The notes under the pieces are model-generated. The model was not told the origin of the DNA. It was given only the letters and a program-made list of their open reading frames with translations, and searched no databases. A stretch of DNA of 25,646 nt from Myxococcales bacterium (lineage in GTDB: Bacteria; Myxococcota; Polyangia; Polyangiales; Polyangiaceae). A program made the translations under genes and the position numbers. Location: assembly GCA_003151595.1 (NCBI GenBank), contig PLXW01000034.1, positions 1-25,646 of the forward strand, read 5' to 3'. This document shows, piece after piece, positions 14,264 through 22,320 of this stretch; the first letter of the stretch is position 1; the number at the start of each line of letters is the position of its first letter.

Positions 14264-15601
14264 ATGACCCTCCCGAAGACTCACCCAGGCCCGCACGTTC
14301 ACCGCGGCGAGAAGCGTCTCGAAGCGGTGCTCGACTTCGTCGCCTTCACCGCGCGCCCGATGCCGCTCGTCACGCTGCTCGACGACGCGCCGCGGAGGAT
14401 CGCCTCGATCTTCGGCGCCGACGTCTGCTCGCTTTACTTGCTGGAAGGCGAAGGCGACGAGCTCGTCATGCGCGGCAACGTCGGCTTCGCGCGCAACGCG
14501 CTGGGGCAAGTGCGGCTTCAGATCGGCGAAGGGATCACGGGCGAAGCGGTCGAGTACCTGCGGCCGATCTCGGCCGACTTCGCCAAGACGCACGCCTCGT
14601 ACAAGCACTTCGAAGAGCTCGGCGAAGATCGCTTTCCGGTGTTCCTCGCGGTTCCGATCCGCGGCAAGTCGGGTCCGCTCGGCGCGGTGGTCATTCAACG
14701 CGCAGAGACGCCGTTCCCCAGCGCCGACATCGAGCTGCTCACGGCGCTGGGCGCGCTCATCGCGGCGGGCATTCGTCACGCGGAGCTGATCGACTCCAAG
14801 CGCGAGAAAGGAATCCCGCGTCGCGCAGCCGGCGGAGGGACGCGCAAGGTCACGCTCCCGGGGCGACCGATGTGCCCGGGTCGCGCGCTGGGCGCCATCG
14901 CCGCGCTTCGACGACCGGCGCAGCGCCCGACCGACGCCGAGCCGAAGCGCGATCCGGACGCTGACGTGCGCATGCTGCGATCGGCCTTCGACGTGGCGGA
15001 GAAATCGATCCGCGGCCTCAGCGAGCGCGCGCGACAGCTCGACCTCGGGCGCGACGCGGCGTTCCTTTCGACGTACGTCGAGATCCTGGGCGACGCGCGC
15101 TTCCGCGAGCGGGCCAGCGAGCTGGCGGCCGAAGGGATGGGGCTCACGCAAGCGCTCGATCGCGTCGCCCGCGACGTGACGCGCACCGCGCACTCGATCA
15201 CGCGCGATCCGTTCCTCGAAGAGCGCGCGAAGGACATCGAAGACCTGTGCGACGCCCTCACGATGCTCGCCGCGGCCGACAAGCGGGCCGAGCTGCCGTC
15301 GAAGGCGGTGATCGTGGGCGACGGGCTCACGGTGTTCGACCTGCTCATCTCGGCGCGCGCGCACCCGGTCGGCGTCGCGCTGACCGAGCGCGCCTCGGGG
15401 CCTCGCACGCGATCGCTGCTCCAGCTGCTCGGCGTTCCGTCGGTGGTCGGCGTGCAGGGGCTCTTCCGCTGGGCGTCGGACGGAGACATCGCGCTGGTCG
15501 ATGCCGATCACGGCCTCCTCGTGATCAATCCGTCGAAGAGCGAGATTTCCGACCTGCGTGAATTCAAGCGGAGCACGTCGATCCCTCCGACCGAGACCTG
15601 A
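14264..15601 (+). CDS. GAF domain fused to a truncated, His-less PTS enzyme I-like module
   Basis: A 445-residue cytoplasmic protein. Residues about 20-180 form a GAF sensor domain (SIFGADVCSLYLLEGEGDEL, GEGITGEAV, FLAVPIRGKSGPLGAVVIQ). After a linker, residues about 200-440 resemble the N-terminal part of PTS enzyme I/PtsP: the GRPMCPGRALGAI start, the helical HPr-binding-type segment (DPFLEERAKDIEDLCDAL) and a swivelling phosphohistidine domain ending GVPSVVGV...DGDIALVDADHGLLVINP. Where enzyme I has TSHT with the active-site His, this protein has PRTR: the His is replaced by Arg. The PEP-binding barrel is missing entirely. It is therefore probably a regulatory or sensory relic of PtsP rather than a phosphotransferase. 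The ATG at 14264 has no strong ribosome site. Confidence 0.85.
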   Translation: MTLPKTHPGPHVHRGEKRLEAVLDFVAFTARPMPLVTLLDDAPRRIASIFGADVCSLYLLEGEGDELVMRGNVGFARNALGQVRLQIGEGITGEAVEYLRPISADFAKTHASYKHFEELGEDRFPVFLAVPIRGKSGPLGAVVIQRAETPFPSADIELLTALGALIAAGIRHAELIDSKREKGIPRRAAGGGTRKVTLPGRPMCPGRALGAIAALRRPAQRPTDAEPKRDPDADVRMLRSAFDVAEKSIRGLSERARQLDLGRDAAFLSTYVEILGDARFRERASELAAEGMGLTQALDRVARDVTRTAHSITRDPFLEERAKDIEDLCDALTMLAAADKRAELPSKAVIVGDGLTVFDLLISARAHPVGVALTERASGPRTRSLLQLLGVPSVVGVQGLFRWASDGDIALVDADHGLLVINPSKSEISDLREFKRSTSIPPTET

Positions 15602-15685
15602 GCGCAGCAGCCCGCGTCTCACGTCGCGAGGCTCGTTGCGATCCAATGCGGCGCGTGGCACTCGTGTCCATGTGGAGTGCTCGCC

Positions 15686-16315
15686 GTGAAGACCGATGAA
15701 GCGCCGGCGAAGCGCGAGCTCCCCGACCTGATCGCGACCGCGCCGGCGCGCGCCGAAATGGAGTCGGTGACCGACGTCCACGGCACCGTCGCGCGCTTCG
15801 AGATGGCGTACAGCCCCGTCTCGCGCGCTCCCGAGAAGTTCGGGCCGCCAATGCGCCAGCGCGTGGGGTCGATGGTGTTCTTCGCCTTCGCGATCGCGAT
15901 CGCCGTGCTGGTGGCCGTCGCGTACTACGCCTCGTCGAGCAACTCGGCGCTCTACGTGTGGGTCGTCGAAGGCGATAGAGCGCGACCGCTGCCGGCGCCG
16001 GTGCTGGCGTTCTTCGTCTTCCTGAGCAGCGTGGGGACGCTCGTGCGGGCGCGGATGCGCGGCGTGGTGGTGCACGTCGACGGGATCGAAGCGCGCTACC
16101 TCTTGCCGATGGGCGTGCCGCGCGTGAAGCGCTGGGCCTGGGCGCAGATCGAGCGCGTGGTCATCGACGACGAGAGCGCGATGCTCGAGCTGTGGGACTC
16201 GACGTACGAGCGCCTGCCCGACGTGGCGCGCCCGCAGGACCTCGGCGCGCTCCTCGAGCGCATCGCCGCGTCGCGACGGATCGTCGTCACGCGCCTCGAC
16301 ACGATCGAGCGATAG
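15686..16315 (+). CDS. Uncharacterised membrane protein with two N-terminal transmembrane helices
   Basis: About 209 residues. A soluble N-terminal part of about 50 residues precedes two hydrophobic segments (MVFFAFAIAIAVLVAVAYYA and LPAPVLAFFVFLSSVGTLV). A cytoplasmic C-terminal domain of about 100 residues follows, with strand-like VVVHVDGIEARYLLPMG and WAWAQIERVVIDDESAMLEL, weakly like bacterial PH-type domains seen in small membrane proteins. Start: GTG 15686 has GGAG 8 nt upstream; GTG 15677 is in frame as well but has no ribosome site. It follows the GAF gene by 84 bp on the same strand and converges on the hemerythrin gene with a 27-bp gap. Function unknown. Confidence 0.75.
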   Translation: MKTDEAPAKRELPDLIATAPARAEMESVTDVHGTVARFEMAYSPVSRAPEKFGPPMRQRVGSMVFFAFAIAIAVLVAVAYYASSSNSALYVWVVEGDRARPLPAPVLAFFVFLSSVGTLVRARMRGVVVHVDGIEARYLLPMGVPRVKRWAWAQIERVVIDDESAMLELWDSTYERLPDVARPQDLGALLERIAASRRIVVTRLDTIER

Positions 16316-16342
16316 CGGGCGCCGACGCCGCGGGCATCGCGG

Positions 16343-17065
16343 TCAGGGCGACTTGGTGAAGTCGCCGGCCGTCGCGCGCGAGAGGTCGGCGATCCCCAGC
16401 GAGGCCTCGAGGTCGCCGACCTCGGTGACCTTCCGCTCGAACCCCTTGTCGCCGAAGAGCTCCTTCTCGCGCGCCTCGAACGTCGCGCCCAGCGCGTCGA
16501 GCTCCGCTTCGCGGAAGAGATCGCGAAACGCAGGGAAGAGCACCGTGTCTTCACGCGCCACGTGCGGGCGGTACATGCGCCCGAACGATCGCAGCGCGGC
16601 GGCGAGCCTCTTCCGCTCGTCTTTCTTCGTGCTGGCCGCGCTCGCCGCGTTCGCCTCGACGTAGGCGCTTATCTTCCGTCCGACCGCGTGCTGATCGCGC
16701 AGCACGCGCACGAGATCCGTGTGCACGAGCGAGGCCTCGCACTTCGGGAACACGTGCTCCTCTTCGGTTCGCTCGTGGTAGTCGTGCACGAACGCGCGGA
16801 CGATCCGCGACGCCGCCGGCAGCACCTCGGGCGGCACGTCGACGTTCGACTCGATGCGTCGCGCGCACTCGTCGTAGACGAGCATGAGGCGATCGATGAG
16901 CCCGTGCTCGCGCATGAGATCTTCGGTGGGGGTGACGTCGTCCTCGCCGCCGCTCTCCCCCTTCACTTCGACGGGCGCCTGCGCCGGCTTGCATCCCAGC
17001 GCGGCAAACGCCATCACGGCCGCGGCGCCGGCGAGGATCTCGCGTCGCGATCGCAATCGGCTCAC
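16343..17065 (-). CDS. Exported hemerythrin-like (HHE) protein with Tat/lipoprotein signal
   Basis: A 240-residue protein. The N-terminus has a twin-arginine pattern, SRREIL, then a hydrophobic stretch and a lipobox ending ALGC, so it is probably exported folded and lipid-anchored. The mature part has the His/Glu pattern of hemerythrin-type di-iron four-helix bundles: MREHGLIDRLM, FVHDYHERTEEEHVFPKCE, RDQHAVGRKI and YRPHVAREDTVLFPAF. Such proteins bind O2 or NO or sense iron. Start GTG 17065 overlaps the stop of the upstream M20 gene by 4 bp (GTGA), so the two are translationally coupled. A longer frame running on to 18115 is an antisense-free shadow of the M20 gene. Tat export of a pre-loaded metalloprotein is consistent with the family. 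Confidence 0.88.
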   Translation of the reverse strand: MSRLRSRREILAGAAAVMAFAALGCKPAQAPVEVKGESGGEDDVTPTEDLMREHGLIDRLMLVYDECARRIESNVDVPPEVLPAASRIVRAFVHDYHERTEEEHVFPKCEASLVHTDLVRVLRDQHAVGRKISAYVEANAASAASTKKDERKRLAAALRSFGRMYRPHVAREDTVLFPAFRDLFREAELDALGATFEAREKELFGDKGFERKVTEVGDLEASLGIADLSRATAGDFTKSP

Positions 17066-18243
17066 CCGCTCCCGCGCGCATCCCACTCGGCCCTGAGCGC
17101 GCCGCGAAGCTCGGCGTCGGCCAGGACCTCGATCGCCGTGCGCGCGAGCGCCTTGGCCGCCACGATCGCCGCATCGAGCCCGCGATCGCTGGCCGAGGCC
17201 GCGGTGAACGGGTGCGTGTGGCAGAGCGCGACCCCTTCGTCGACGATCCCCAGGTACGGATGAATCGACGGGACGACGTGCGAGACGTCCCCCATGTCGG
17301 TGCTTCCGGCGCCGACGCGGGAATCGGTCTCGCGGGGCGCGCGGCCGAGCGACTCCATGTGCGTCCCGAACCGACGCGCGAGCGCGAGGTTGTTCACCAT
17401 GTCTTTGTACCCCTCGCGTCCGGCGATCTCGACCTCGACGCCACTCGCCATGGCCGCGCCGCGCGCGCATCGCTCGACGATGGCCCGCACGCGCGTCAGC
17501 TCCGCGACCGTCCGCGCCCGGACGCTGATCTCGCACGCGGCGTGCTCGGGGATGATGTTCACCGCCTGCCCGCCGTTGGTCACATAGCCGTGCACGCGCA
17601 CGCCGTCCCTGAAGTGCACGCGCTGCCCGTCGATGAGGCGAAACGTGTCCATGCACGCCGTGAGCGCGCTGTTGCCGTCGTGCGGCGCCGCGGCGGCGTG
17701 CGCCGGGCGCCCCTTGAACTCGAACGTGAGCCACACCGACGCGAGCGCCGGGTGCGCGAGGATGTCTCGATCGAACGGGTGGAACATCATCGCCGCGTCG
17801 AGCCCTTCGAAGGCGCCCGCCTCGATGAGCCGAATCTTTCCGCCGCCCCCTTCTTCGGCCGGCGTCCCGAGCAAGATCACTTCGCCGCCGACCTTCTCGA
17901 CGACGCTCGCCGCGGCGAGGAAGGCGCCGACGCCCCCCATGGCGATCAGGTTGTGCCCGCAGGCGTGGCCGATCTCGGGGAGCGCGTCGTACTCGGCGAG
18001 GATGGCGACGCACGCACCGCCGCCCTTCCCAGCGCGCGCGCGGAGCGCAGTCTTCATCCCGCCGACGCCGCGCTCGACACGATGCTTCCGCGACGCCACC
18101 AGCTCCTCGATCCACCCCGCGGCCTTCACTTCTTCGAAGCGGAGCTCGGGGTTGGCGTGAATGGAGCGCGCGAGTCGGAAGAGGTCGGCGCGGTCGTGAT
18201 CGACGGCTTGATCGATGGAGAGGGCGATGTCTTGTCGAAGCAT
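17062..18243 (-). CDS. M20-family metallo-amidohydrolase/peptidase
   Basis: A 393-residue enzyme resembling the M20D and PM20D2 groups (aminoacylase or dipeptidase-like). Motifs: EYDALPE (84-90), HACGHN (93-98) with metal ligands, GTPAEEGGGGK (126-136) with the catalytic Glu pair, the dimerisation-type segment GRPAHAAAAPHDGNSALTA, and ALCHTHPF near the C-terminus carrying a ligand His. These enzymes hydrolyse amide bonds of N-acyl amino acids or small peptides with two metal ions. No signal peptide, so cytoplasmic. The start at ATG 18243 fits the family N-terminus; ATG 18294 is possible but would nearly overlap the divergent apbE start. It precedes the hemerythrin gene in an operon. Confidence 0.92.
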   Translation of the reverse strand: MLRQDIALSIDQAVDHDRADLFRLARSIHANPELRFEEVKAAGWIEELVASRKHRVERGVGGMKTALRARAGKGGGACVAILAEYDALPEIGHACGHNLIAMGGVGAFLAAASVVEKVGGEVILLGTPAEEGGGGKIRLIEAGAFEGLDAAMMFHPFDRDILAHPALASVWLTFEFKGRPAHAAAAPHDGNSALTACMDTFRLIDGQRVHFRDGVRVHGYVTNGGQAVNIIPEHAACEISVRARTVAELTRVRAIVERCARGAAMASGVEVEIAGREGYKDMVNNLALARRFGTHMESLGRAPRETDSRVGAGSTDMGDVSHVVPSIHPYLGIVDEGVALCHTHPFTAASASDRGLDAAIVAAKALARTAIEVLADAELRGALRAEWDARGSG

Positions 18244-18304
18244 GGGATCCGTACGTTCGAGCAAACGCGGATTGTCGTCAAACCGCGCTAGCATCCACCG
18301 CGAA

Positions 18305-19444
18305 ATGAGCCGTTTGATCCTCGCCTCGGCGCTCTCCGCGATCGCGATCCTCGCCTGCCACGACGGCCCGACTTCGGCCGCGAGCTCGCCATCGACCGCG
18401 ACCCCGACCCCGACCGCGAACGCGAACGCGCCCACGACCCCGATCGCGAACGCGACTCCGACCTCGCCCTTCACCGCGACCCGCATCACTGCGACCGACG
18501 CGGCCATGGGCACCCACATCTCCCTCGCGGCCTACACGACCCCGGCGCTCGAGGACGCCGCCGTCCACAAGGCCTTCGACGCCAGCGTCACCGAAATCCG
18601 CCGCATCGAATCGCTCATGACGACCTGGCGCCCCGACGCCGAGCTCTCGCGCGTCAACGCCGCCGCCGGCAAGTCCCCCGTCGCCGTCAGCCCCGAGACC
18701 TTCGACATCGTCAAAGAGTCGATCCACGCGAGCGACATCTCCGAAGGCGCCTTCGACATCACCTTCGAGAGCCTTCATGGCCTCTGGAAGTTCGATCAAG
18801 ACCTCGACCCGCATCCGCCGACCGACGCACAGATCCGCGCGAAGCTCCCGCTCGTCGGTTACCGGCACATCCACCTCGATGACGCCGCGCGCACGGTCTA
18901 CCTCGATCAGGCCGGCACGAAGATCAGTCTCGGCGGGATCGCCAAGGGATACGCCGTCGATCGCGCCGCGAAGGTTCTGCGCGAGGCCGGGCTCACGTCG
19001 TTCTACGTCCAGGCGGGCGGCGACCTCTACGCCGCCGGCACGAAGCCCGACGGGAGCGAATGGTCGGCGGGCATTCGCGATCCGCGCGGCCCCGAAGGGC
19101 GCTACTTCGCGGTCATCGCGCTGCGCGATCACGCCTTCAGCACGGCGGGCGACTACGAGCGGAGCTACCTCATCGACGGGAAGCGCTACCACCACATCAT
19201 CGATCCGAAGACCGGGCGACCGGCGACCGCGAGCCGTAGCGTGACGATCTACGCCCCTACGGCGCTCCTCGCGGACGAGATCGACGACGCGGTCTTCATC
19301 CTGGGTCCCGAAAAGGGAATGAAGCTCGTCGAATCGATCGACGGCGTCGGCGCCGTGATCGTGGACGCAAAGAACGACGTGCACGTGTCGAAGCGAATCC
19401 AGGAGGCGCTGCACATGACCGCGGCCCCCACCGACGCCCCGTGA
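18305..19444 (+). CDS. apbE: FAD:protein FMN transferase (ApbE family), lipoprotein
   Basis: A 379-residue lipoprotein: MSRLILASALSAIAILAC places the lipobox Cys at residue 18. A Thr/Pro/Ala/Asn linker (to about residue 60) leads to the ApbE domain: AMGTHISLAAY, SLGGIAKGYAVDRAAKVL, YVQAGGDLYAAG, and HHIIDPKTGRPA. It transfers FMN from FAD to a Thr of target proteins such as Na+-translocating NADH dehydrogenase or Rnf subunits, at the periplasmic side. In the late motif where many members have an Ala-Asp...Thr ligand, this one reads ADEIDDAVFILG, Asp in place of Thr, which could alter metal binding. Only 61 bp separate it from the divergent M20 gene; it converges on the VWA gene with 1 bp between stops. 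Confidence 0.95.
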   Translation: MSRLILASALSAIAILACHDGPTSAASSPSTATPTPTANANAPTTPIANATPTSPFTATRITATDAAMGTHISLAAYTTPALEDAAVHKAFDASVTEIRRIESLMTTWRPDAELSRVNAAAGKSPVAVSPETFDIVKESIHASDISEGAFDITFESLHGLWKFDQDLDPHPPTDAQIRAKLPLVGYRHIHLDDAARTVYLDQAGTKISLGGIAKGYAVDRAAKVLREAGLTSFYVQAGGDLYAAGTKPDGSEWSAGIRDPRGPEGRYFAVIALRDHAFSTAGDYERSYLIDGKRYHHIIDPKTGRPATASRSVTIYAPTALLADEIDDAVFILGPEKGMKLVESIDGVGAVIVDAKNDVHVSKRIQEALHMTAAPTDAP

Positions 19445-19445
19445 C

Positions 19446-20861
19446 TCAGCGGTGCACGAGCAGCGCGCGCGCAGCCTCCTCGAGCTCGCGCGCGCATCGC
19501 ACCTCGAGCACCGCGTTGCACTTCGGCGCGTAGCGAAGCATCGCGCTGTCGCCCGTAGCCCACTGCGCGCGCGACTCGGGGGTGAACCAGAGCAGCGCGC
19601 CAGCGCGGTCGCGGATGCGATCGAGCACCTCGGCTGCATCGTCGTGGTAGTTCGTGCGGCCGTCGCCGAGGATCGCGACCGTCGTGCGGCGATCGAGCTC
19701 GCCGAGGTGCCGCGCCTCGAAGTCGCGGAGCACGCGGCCATAGTTCGAGTTCGAGTGCACGCTGACGATCGAGCCGCCGTAGGCGTGACCGAGCGCGACG
19801 CTCGGAGACTCGCGCGCGAAGAGGTCGGTCGTCTCCCCCAGCTCGCTCACGAAGACGAAGCTGCGCGTACGATCGAACAGCTCGTGCGCCGCGTGCACGA
19901 ACTCGAGCATGAAGCGCGCGGCCGCCCGGACCGAGTCGCTCACGTCGCAGAGAAGCACGAGGCGCGGCTTGTCGCGGCGGCGCGCGCGGCGAGCCGGTGC
20001 GAACGGAACGCCCCCGGTTCGCATCGCCGCGCGGAGCGTTCGATGCGGATCGATCCGCCCGCGTGTCGCGCGCTTGCGACGGACGCGCTCGCCGCCACGA
20101 AGCCGCTCCACGAAGATGCGCACGGCGCGTGTCACGTCCGCGATCTCGTCGTCCGAGAGCGTCGCGAACGCGGCGCTGTCGATCCGTCGCGGTCCTTCGT
20201 CGCGAACCTCGACCGCGCGCGACTCGATTCGCTGGCGCACGTGATCGCGGACCTCGTCGCCGGCGCGTTCGAGCTCTTCTTTCAACGCGTCGGCCAGGGA
20301 ATCGCCCCTCGCACCGAGCGCATCCGAGAGCCGCGTTCGAAGCGCCGCAAGCGATTGGTACGCGCGCGGAACCTCCAGCTGTTGAAGCACCCGATGCGCG
20401 AAGAACCCGGCCTGGAGCGGCGACTGGACCTGATCGAGCGTGCGACTCACCCCCGCCAGCTGCAGCAAGCGATCGAGCTCCGGCCCTCGCTCGAGCAGCA
20501 CGCCGAGCCGCTCGAACGAATCGCTGCTGGCGTTCGCCAGCTGAGCCAGCAACGTGCGCACCTCCGCCAGCTCGTCCTCGGTGAAACCGCGCGCGAGCAG
20601 GCGCTCCCACAGCGTTCCGCGAACCGCGCGCGACGGCGCGAAGAACCCCTCGAACGCCGCATCGAACCGCGGCCGATCGCGCGCCCGGTCGACCACGACG
20701 CACGCGATCGCCTCCCGCACCGCGTCGCGATCGGCGAGCCCGGTTTCCCGCACCGCGCGCACGACGTCGATCGCCTGTGACGTCGCCACGCGAAACCCTT
20801 CGCGGCGGAGCGTCCAGAGCAGCTCATCGACCACGCGAGTCAGCGCGCGCGCGTCCGCCAT
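19446..20861 (-). CDS. VWA-domain protein, CoxE-like
   Basis: A 471-residue cytoplasmic protein. The N-terminal two thirds are helical and rich in Arg/Glu; the C-terminal third is a von Willebrand factor A domain with a metal-ion-dependent adhesion site: DVSDS (306-310, DxSxS), a Thr-like position in the middle and ILGDGRTN (about 390-397). The arrangement (helical N-terminus plus VWA at the C-terminus) is that of CoxE-like proteins, which often assist MoxR-type AAA ATPases in inserting metal cofactors or assembling complexes. No MoxR ATPase gene is in the window, so the partner is unknown. It is downstream of the PDZ-thioredoxin gene with 1 nt between stop and start (TGAGATG order on the coding strand), indicating an operon. 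Confidence 0.9.
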   Translation of the reverse strand: MADARALTRVVDELLWTLRREGFRVATSQAIDVVRAVRETGLADRDAVREAIACVVVDRARDRPRFDAAFEGFFAPSRAVRGTLWERLLARGFTEDELAEVRTLLAQLANASSDSFERLGVLLERGPELDRLLQLAGVSRTLDQVQSPLQAGFFAHRVLQQLEVPRAYQSLAALRTRLSDALGARGDSLADALKEELERAGDEVRDHVRQRIESRAVEVRDEGPRRIDSAAFATLSDDEIADVTRAVRIFVERLRGGERVRRKRATRGRIDPHRTLRAAMRTGGVPFAPARRARRRDKPRLVLLCDVSDSVRAAARFMLEFVHAAHELFDRTRSFVFVSELGETTDLFARESPSVALGHAYGGSIVSVHSNSNYGRVLRDFEARHLGELDRRTTVAILGDGRTNYHDDAAEVLDRIRDRAGALLWFTPESRAQWATGDSAMLRYAPKCNAVLEVRCARELEEAARALLVHR

Positions 20862-20862
20862 C

Positions 20863-21726
20863 TCACTCCCCCGGTTTCGCGTCGCTCGGCGCTGGCTCCG
20901 CGAGCAGCGTCTTCACCAGCGCCTCGATCTGCACTTCGCGCCCGGGGTCGTACCCCATGGCCACGTCACGCACGACGCCGCGCTTGTCGATCACGAACAG
21001 CGTCGGCAGCACGCTCACCGAATACGCGCGCGACGTCGTCCCGCTCGGATCGATGTTCATCGCGTACTTCAACCCCGTCCGCTGTGCGAACTCGGCGACC
21101 TTCTCTGCGCCATCGGTCGTCACGCCGACCACGCGGAGCCCTTGCGCGCCGTAGCGTGCCTGCATCGCGCTGAGCCGCGGCGCGAGGAAGCGACATGGCC
21201 CGCACCACGTCGCCCAGAAATCGAGCAACACGACCTTCCCGCGCAGCGACGCGACATGCGAAGGCGCGCTCCCCACCGGCTCCACGCCGACCCACTCCGG
21301 CGCGAAAGCCCCCACGCGATCCATCCGCGTGACGTCGTCGGGCGACGGACGCGCATCGAGCGACACGTGCACGCTCATCGCCACGTCGGCGCGCGTGATC
21401 GTCGCGACGATCGCATCGCCCGGATCGTGATCGGCCACGAGGCGCGTAACGTCCTGCGGCGACGCGACCTTGGTCCCGTCGATCGCATGAATCGCGTCCC
21501 CCTCCTTGAGTCCCGCCTTGTCCGCCGGCGATCCCCGGACCACGTGCGCCACGCGGACCCCGTCAGCGAGCGACGTCTTCTCCATTGCCACGCCGAGCCA
21601 AGCGTGACCCACCGTCACGCGCCCGACCGGCGCGTCCGCCGCAATGGCCGGGGGCACATCGCCGACGATCCCGGCAGCGGCGATCAGCGCGGTCCGAAGG
21701 AACAACTTCCGCGCATTCATGCCCAT
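20863..21726 (-). CDS. PDZ-TlpA/thioredoxin-fold fusion, exported
   Basis: A 287-residue secreted protein. The N-terminus (ARKLFLRTALIAAAGIVG to AIAADAP) is a signal peptide. A PDZ domain follows (about 40-124: LGVAMEKTSLADGVRVAHVV, GSPADKAGLKEGDAIHAIDG), then a TlpA-type thioredoxin domain (about 140-275) with the redox motif WCGPC (174-178), VVLLDFWATW before it and cis-Pro in SVLPTLFVIDKRG. It likely reduces or shuttles disulfides in the periplasm, with the PDZ domain picking the partner. The ATG at 21726 is preferred over 21720 because it keeps the same signal; the ribosome site is weak. The gene is followed by the VWA gene in one operon. Confidence 0.92.
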   Translation of the reverse strand: MGMNARKLFLRTALIAAAGIVGDVPPAIAADAPVGRVTVGHAWLGVAMEKTSLADGVRVAHVVRGSPADKAGLKEGDAIHAIDGTKVASPQDVTRLVADHDPGDAIVATITRADVAMSVHVSLDARPSPDDVTRMDRVGAFAPEWVGVEPVGSAPSHVASLRGKVVLLDFWATWCGPCRFLAPRLSAMQARYGAQGLRVVGVTTDGAEKVAEFAQRTGLKYAMNIDPSGTTSRAYSVSVLPTLFVIDKRGVVRDVAMGYDPGREVQIEALVKTLLAEPAPSDAKPGE

Positions 21727-22181
21727 GTTTTACCACGCGCACAAAAGCGACGTGGCGCGCCCCCGTCCTTTCGGATCGGGAAACGCGCCACCGTTAAGCG
21801 CTCTCGGTTCCAGTGATGCCGAGCCGGAAGCTAGTTAAGGAGAAAGAAGATCAAGCTCGGCCAAGGAAGCGCGAAAGCCAGCTTCAAGCTCGTGCGGACC
21901 AGGAAAGGAAATCGGCCCGTTCCATTCGCACGTTCACCGCAGCCCACGACGAACGCACGAGGTCGAAGCGGAAACCCGCATCGACAAGCGACGCGCCTCC
22001 TTGAGCAGCACCCGTGCCACGCAGCAGAACGGCTTATTTTCGGCCGTTTCATAGCTTTTCGAAAGGCTCGCGCGAACGCATCGCGGCATCGGAGTCACGG
22101 GTCCCCGCCACCCACGCAAACTTTGCGAACCTCGAACGCTCGGCTGAATTGCGCCAAAGGAGCCGCGCTCGTACACATCGA
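21727..22181. other. Gene-poor intergenic region with a strong hairpin at 21752-21791
   Basis: No credible gene in this 455-bp stretch; short frames have no ribosome site or family pattern. GTGGCGCG (21752-21759) pairs perfectly with CGCGCCAC (21784-21791), and inside it CCGTCC/GGATCGG pairs around TTTC, 26 bp before the start at 21726; it would form in the leader of that gene's leftward mRNA. From about 21830 onward the GC content drops. Confidence 0.4.
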
Positions 22182-22209
22182 TTGACACCCGGGTCGCACT
22201 GACTATGGT
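22182..22209 (+). promoter_or_regulatory. Sigma70-type promoter of tRNA-Arg(ACG) and tadA
   Basis: A perfect -35 TTGACA (22182-22187), a 16-bp spacer and TATGGT (22204-22209). The expected start lies about 7-10 bp downstream, just before the tRNA at 22226. The best promoter in the window. No terminator separates the tRNA from tadA, so it should drive both. Confidence 0.82.
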
Positions 22210-22225
22210 TCGCGGCTCTCTACAC

Positions 22226-22302
22226 GCGCCCATAGCTCAGCTGGATAGAGCATTGGTCTACGGAACCAAGGGTCGGAAGTTCGAATCTTCCTGGGCGCGC
22301 CA
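22226..22302 (+). tRNA. tRNA-Arg (anticodon ACG), CCA encoded
   Basis: A 77-nt cloverleaf: acceptor GCGCCCA/TGGGCGC, D-stem GCTC/GAGC, anticodon stem TTGGT/ACCAA with loop CTACGGA giving anticodon ACG (22260-22262), T-stem GGAAG/CTTCC with loop TTCGAAT, discriminator G and encoded CCA. It decodes CGU and, once A34 is deaminated to inosine, CGC and CGA as well. The gene next to it, tadA, encodes that deaminase. Confidence 0.98.
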
Positions 22303-22320
22303 CCCGAGCACGAGCACCGC

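Noticed and set aside
13985..16075. A 696-codon leftward open frame
   Set aside because: It lies antisense to the GAF-EI and membrane genes, is Arg/His-rich and has no domain; a typical GC-rich shadow.
16343..18115. A single 590-codon leftward frame covering hemerythrin and part of the M20 gene
   Set aside because: Only the last 240 codons are protein-like; the upstream part is another phase of the M20 gene. The GTGA overlap at 17062-17065 explains the true start.
19452..20780. A 442-codon rightward frame opposite the VWA gene
   Set aside because: Antisense to a protein with an intact MIDAS motif; its own composition is Arg/Glu/His-rich without domain signs.
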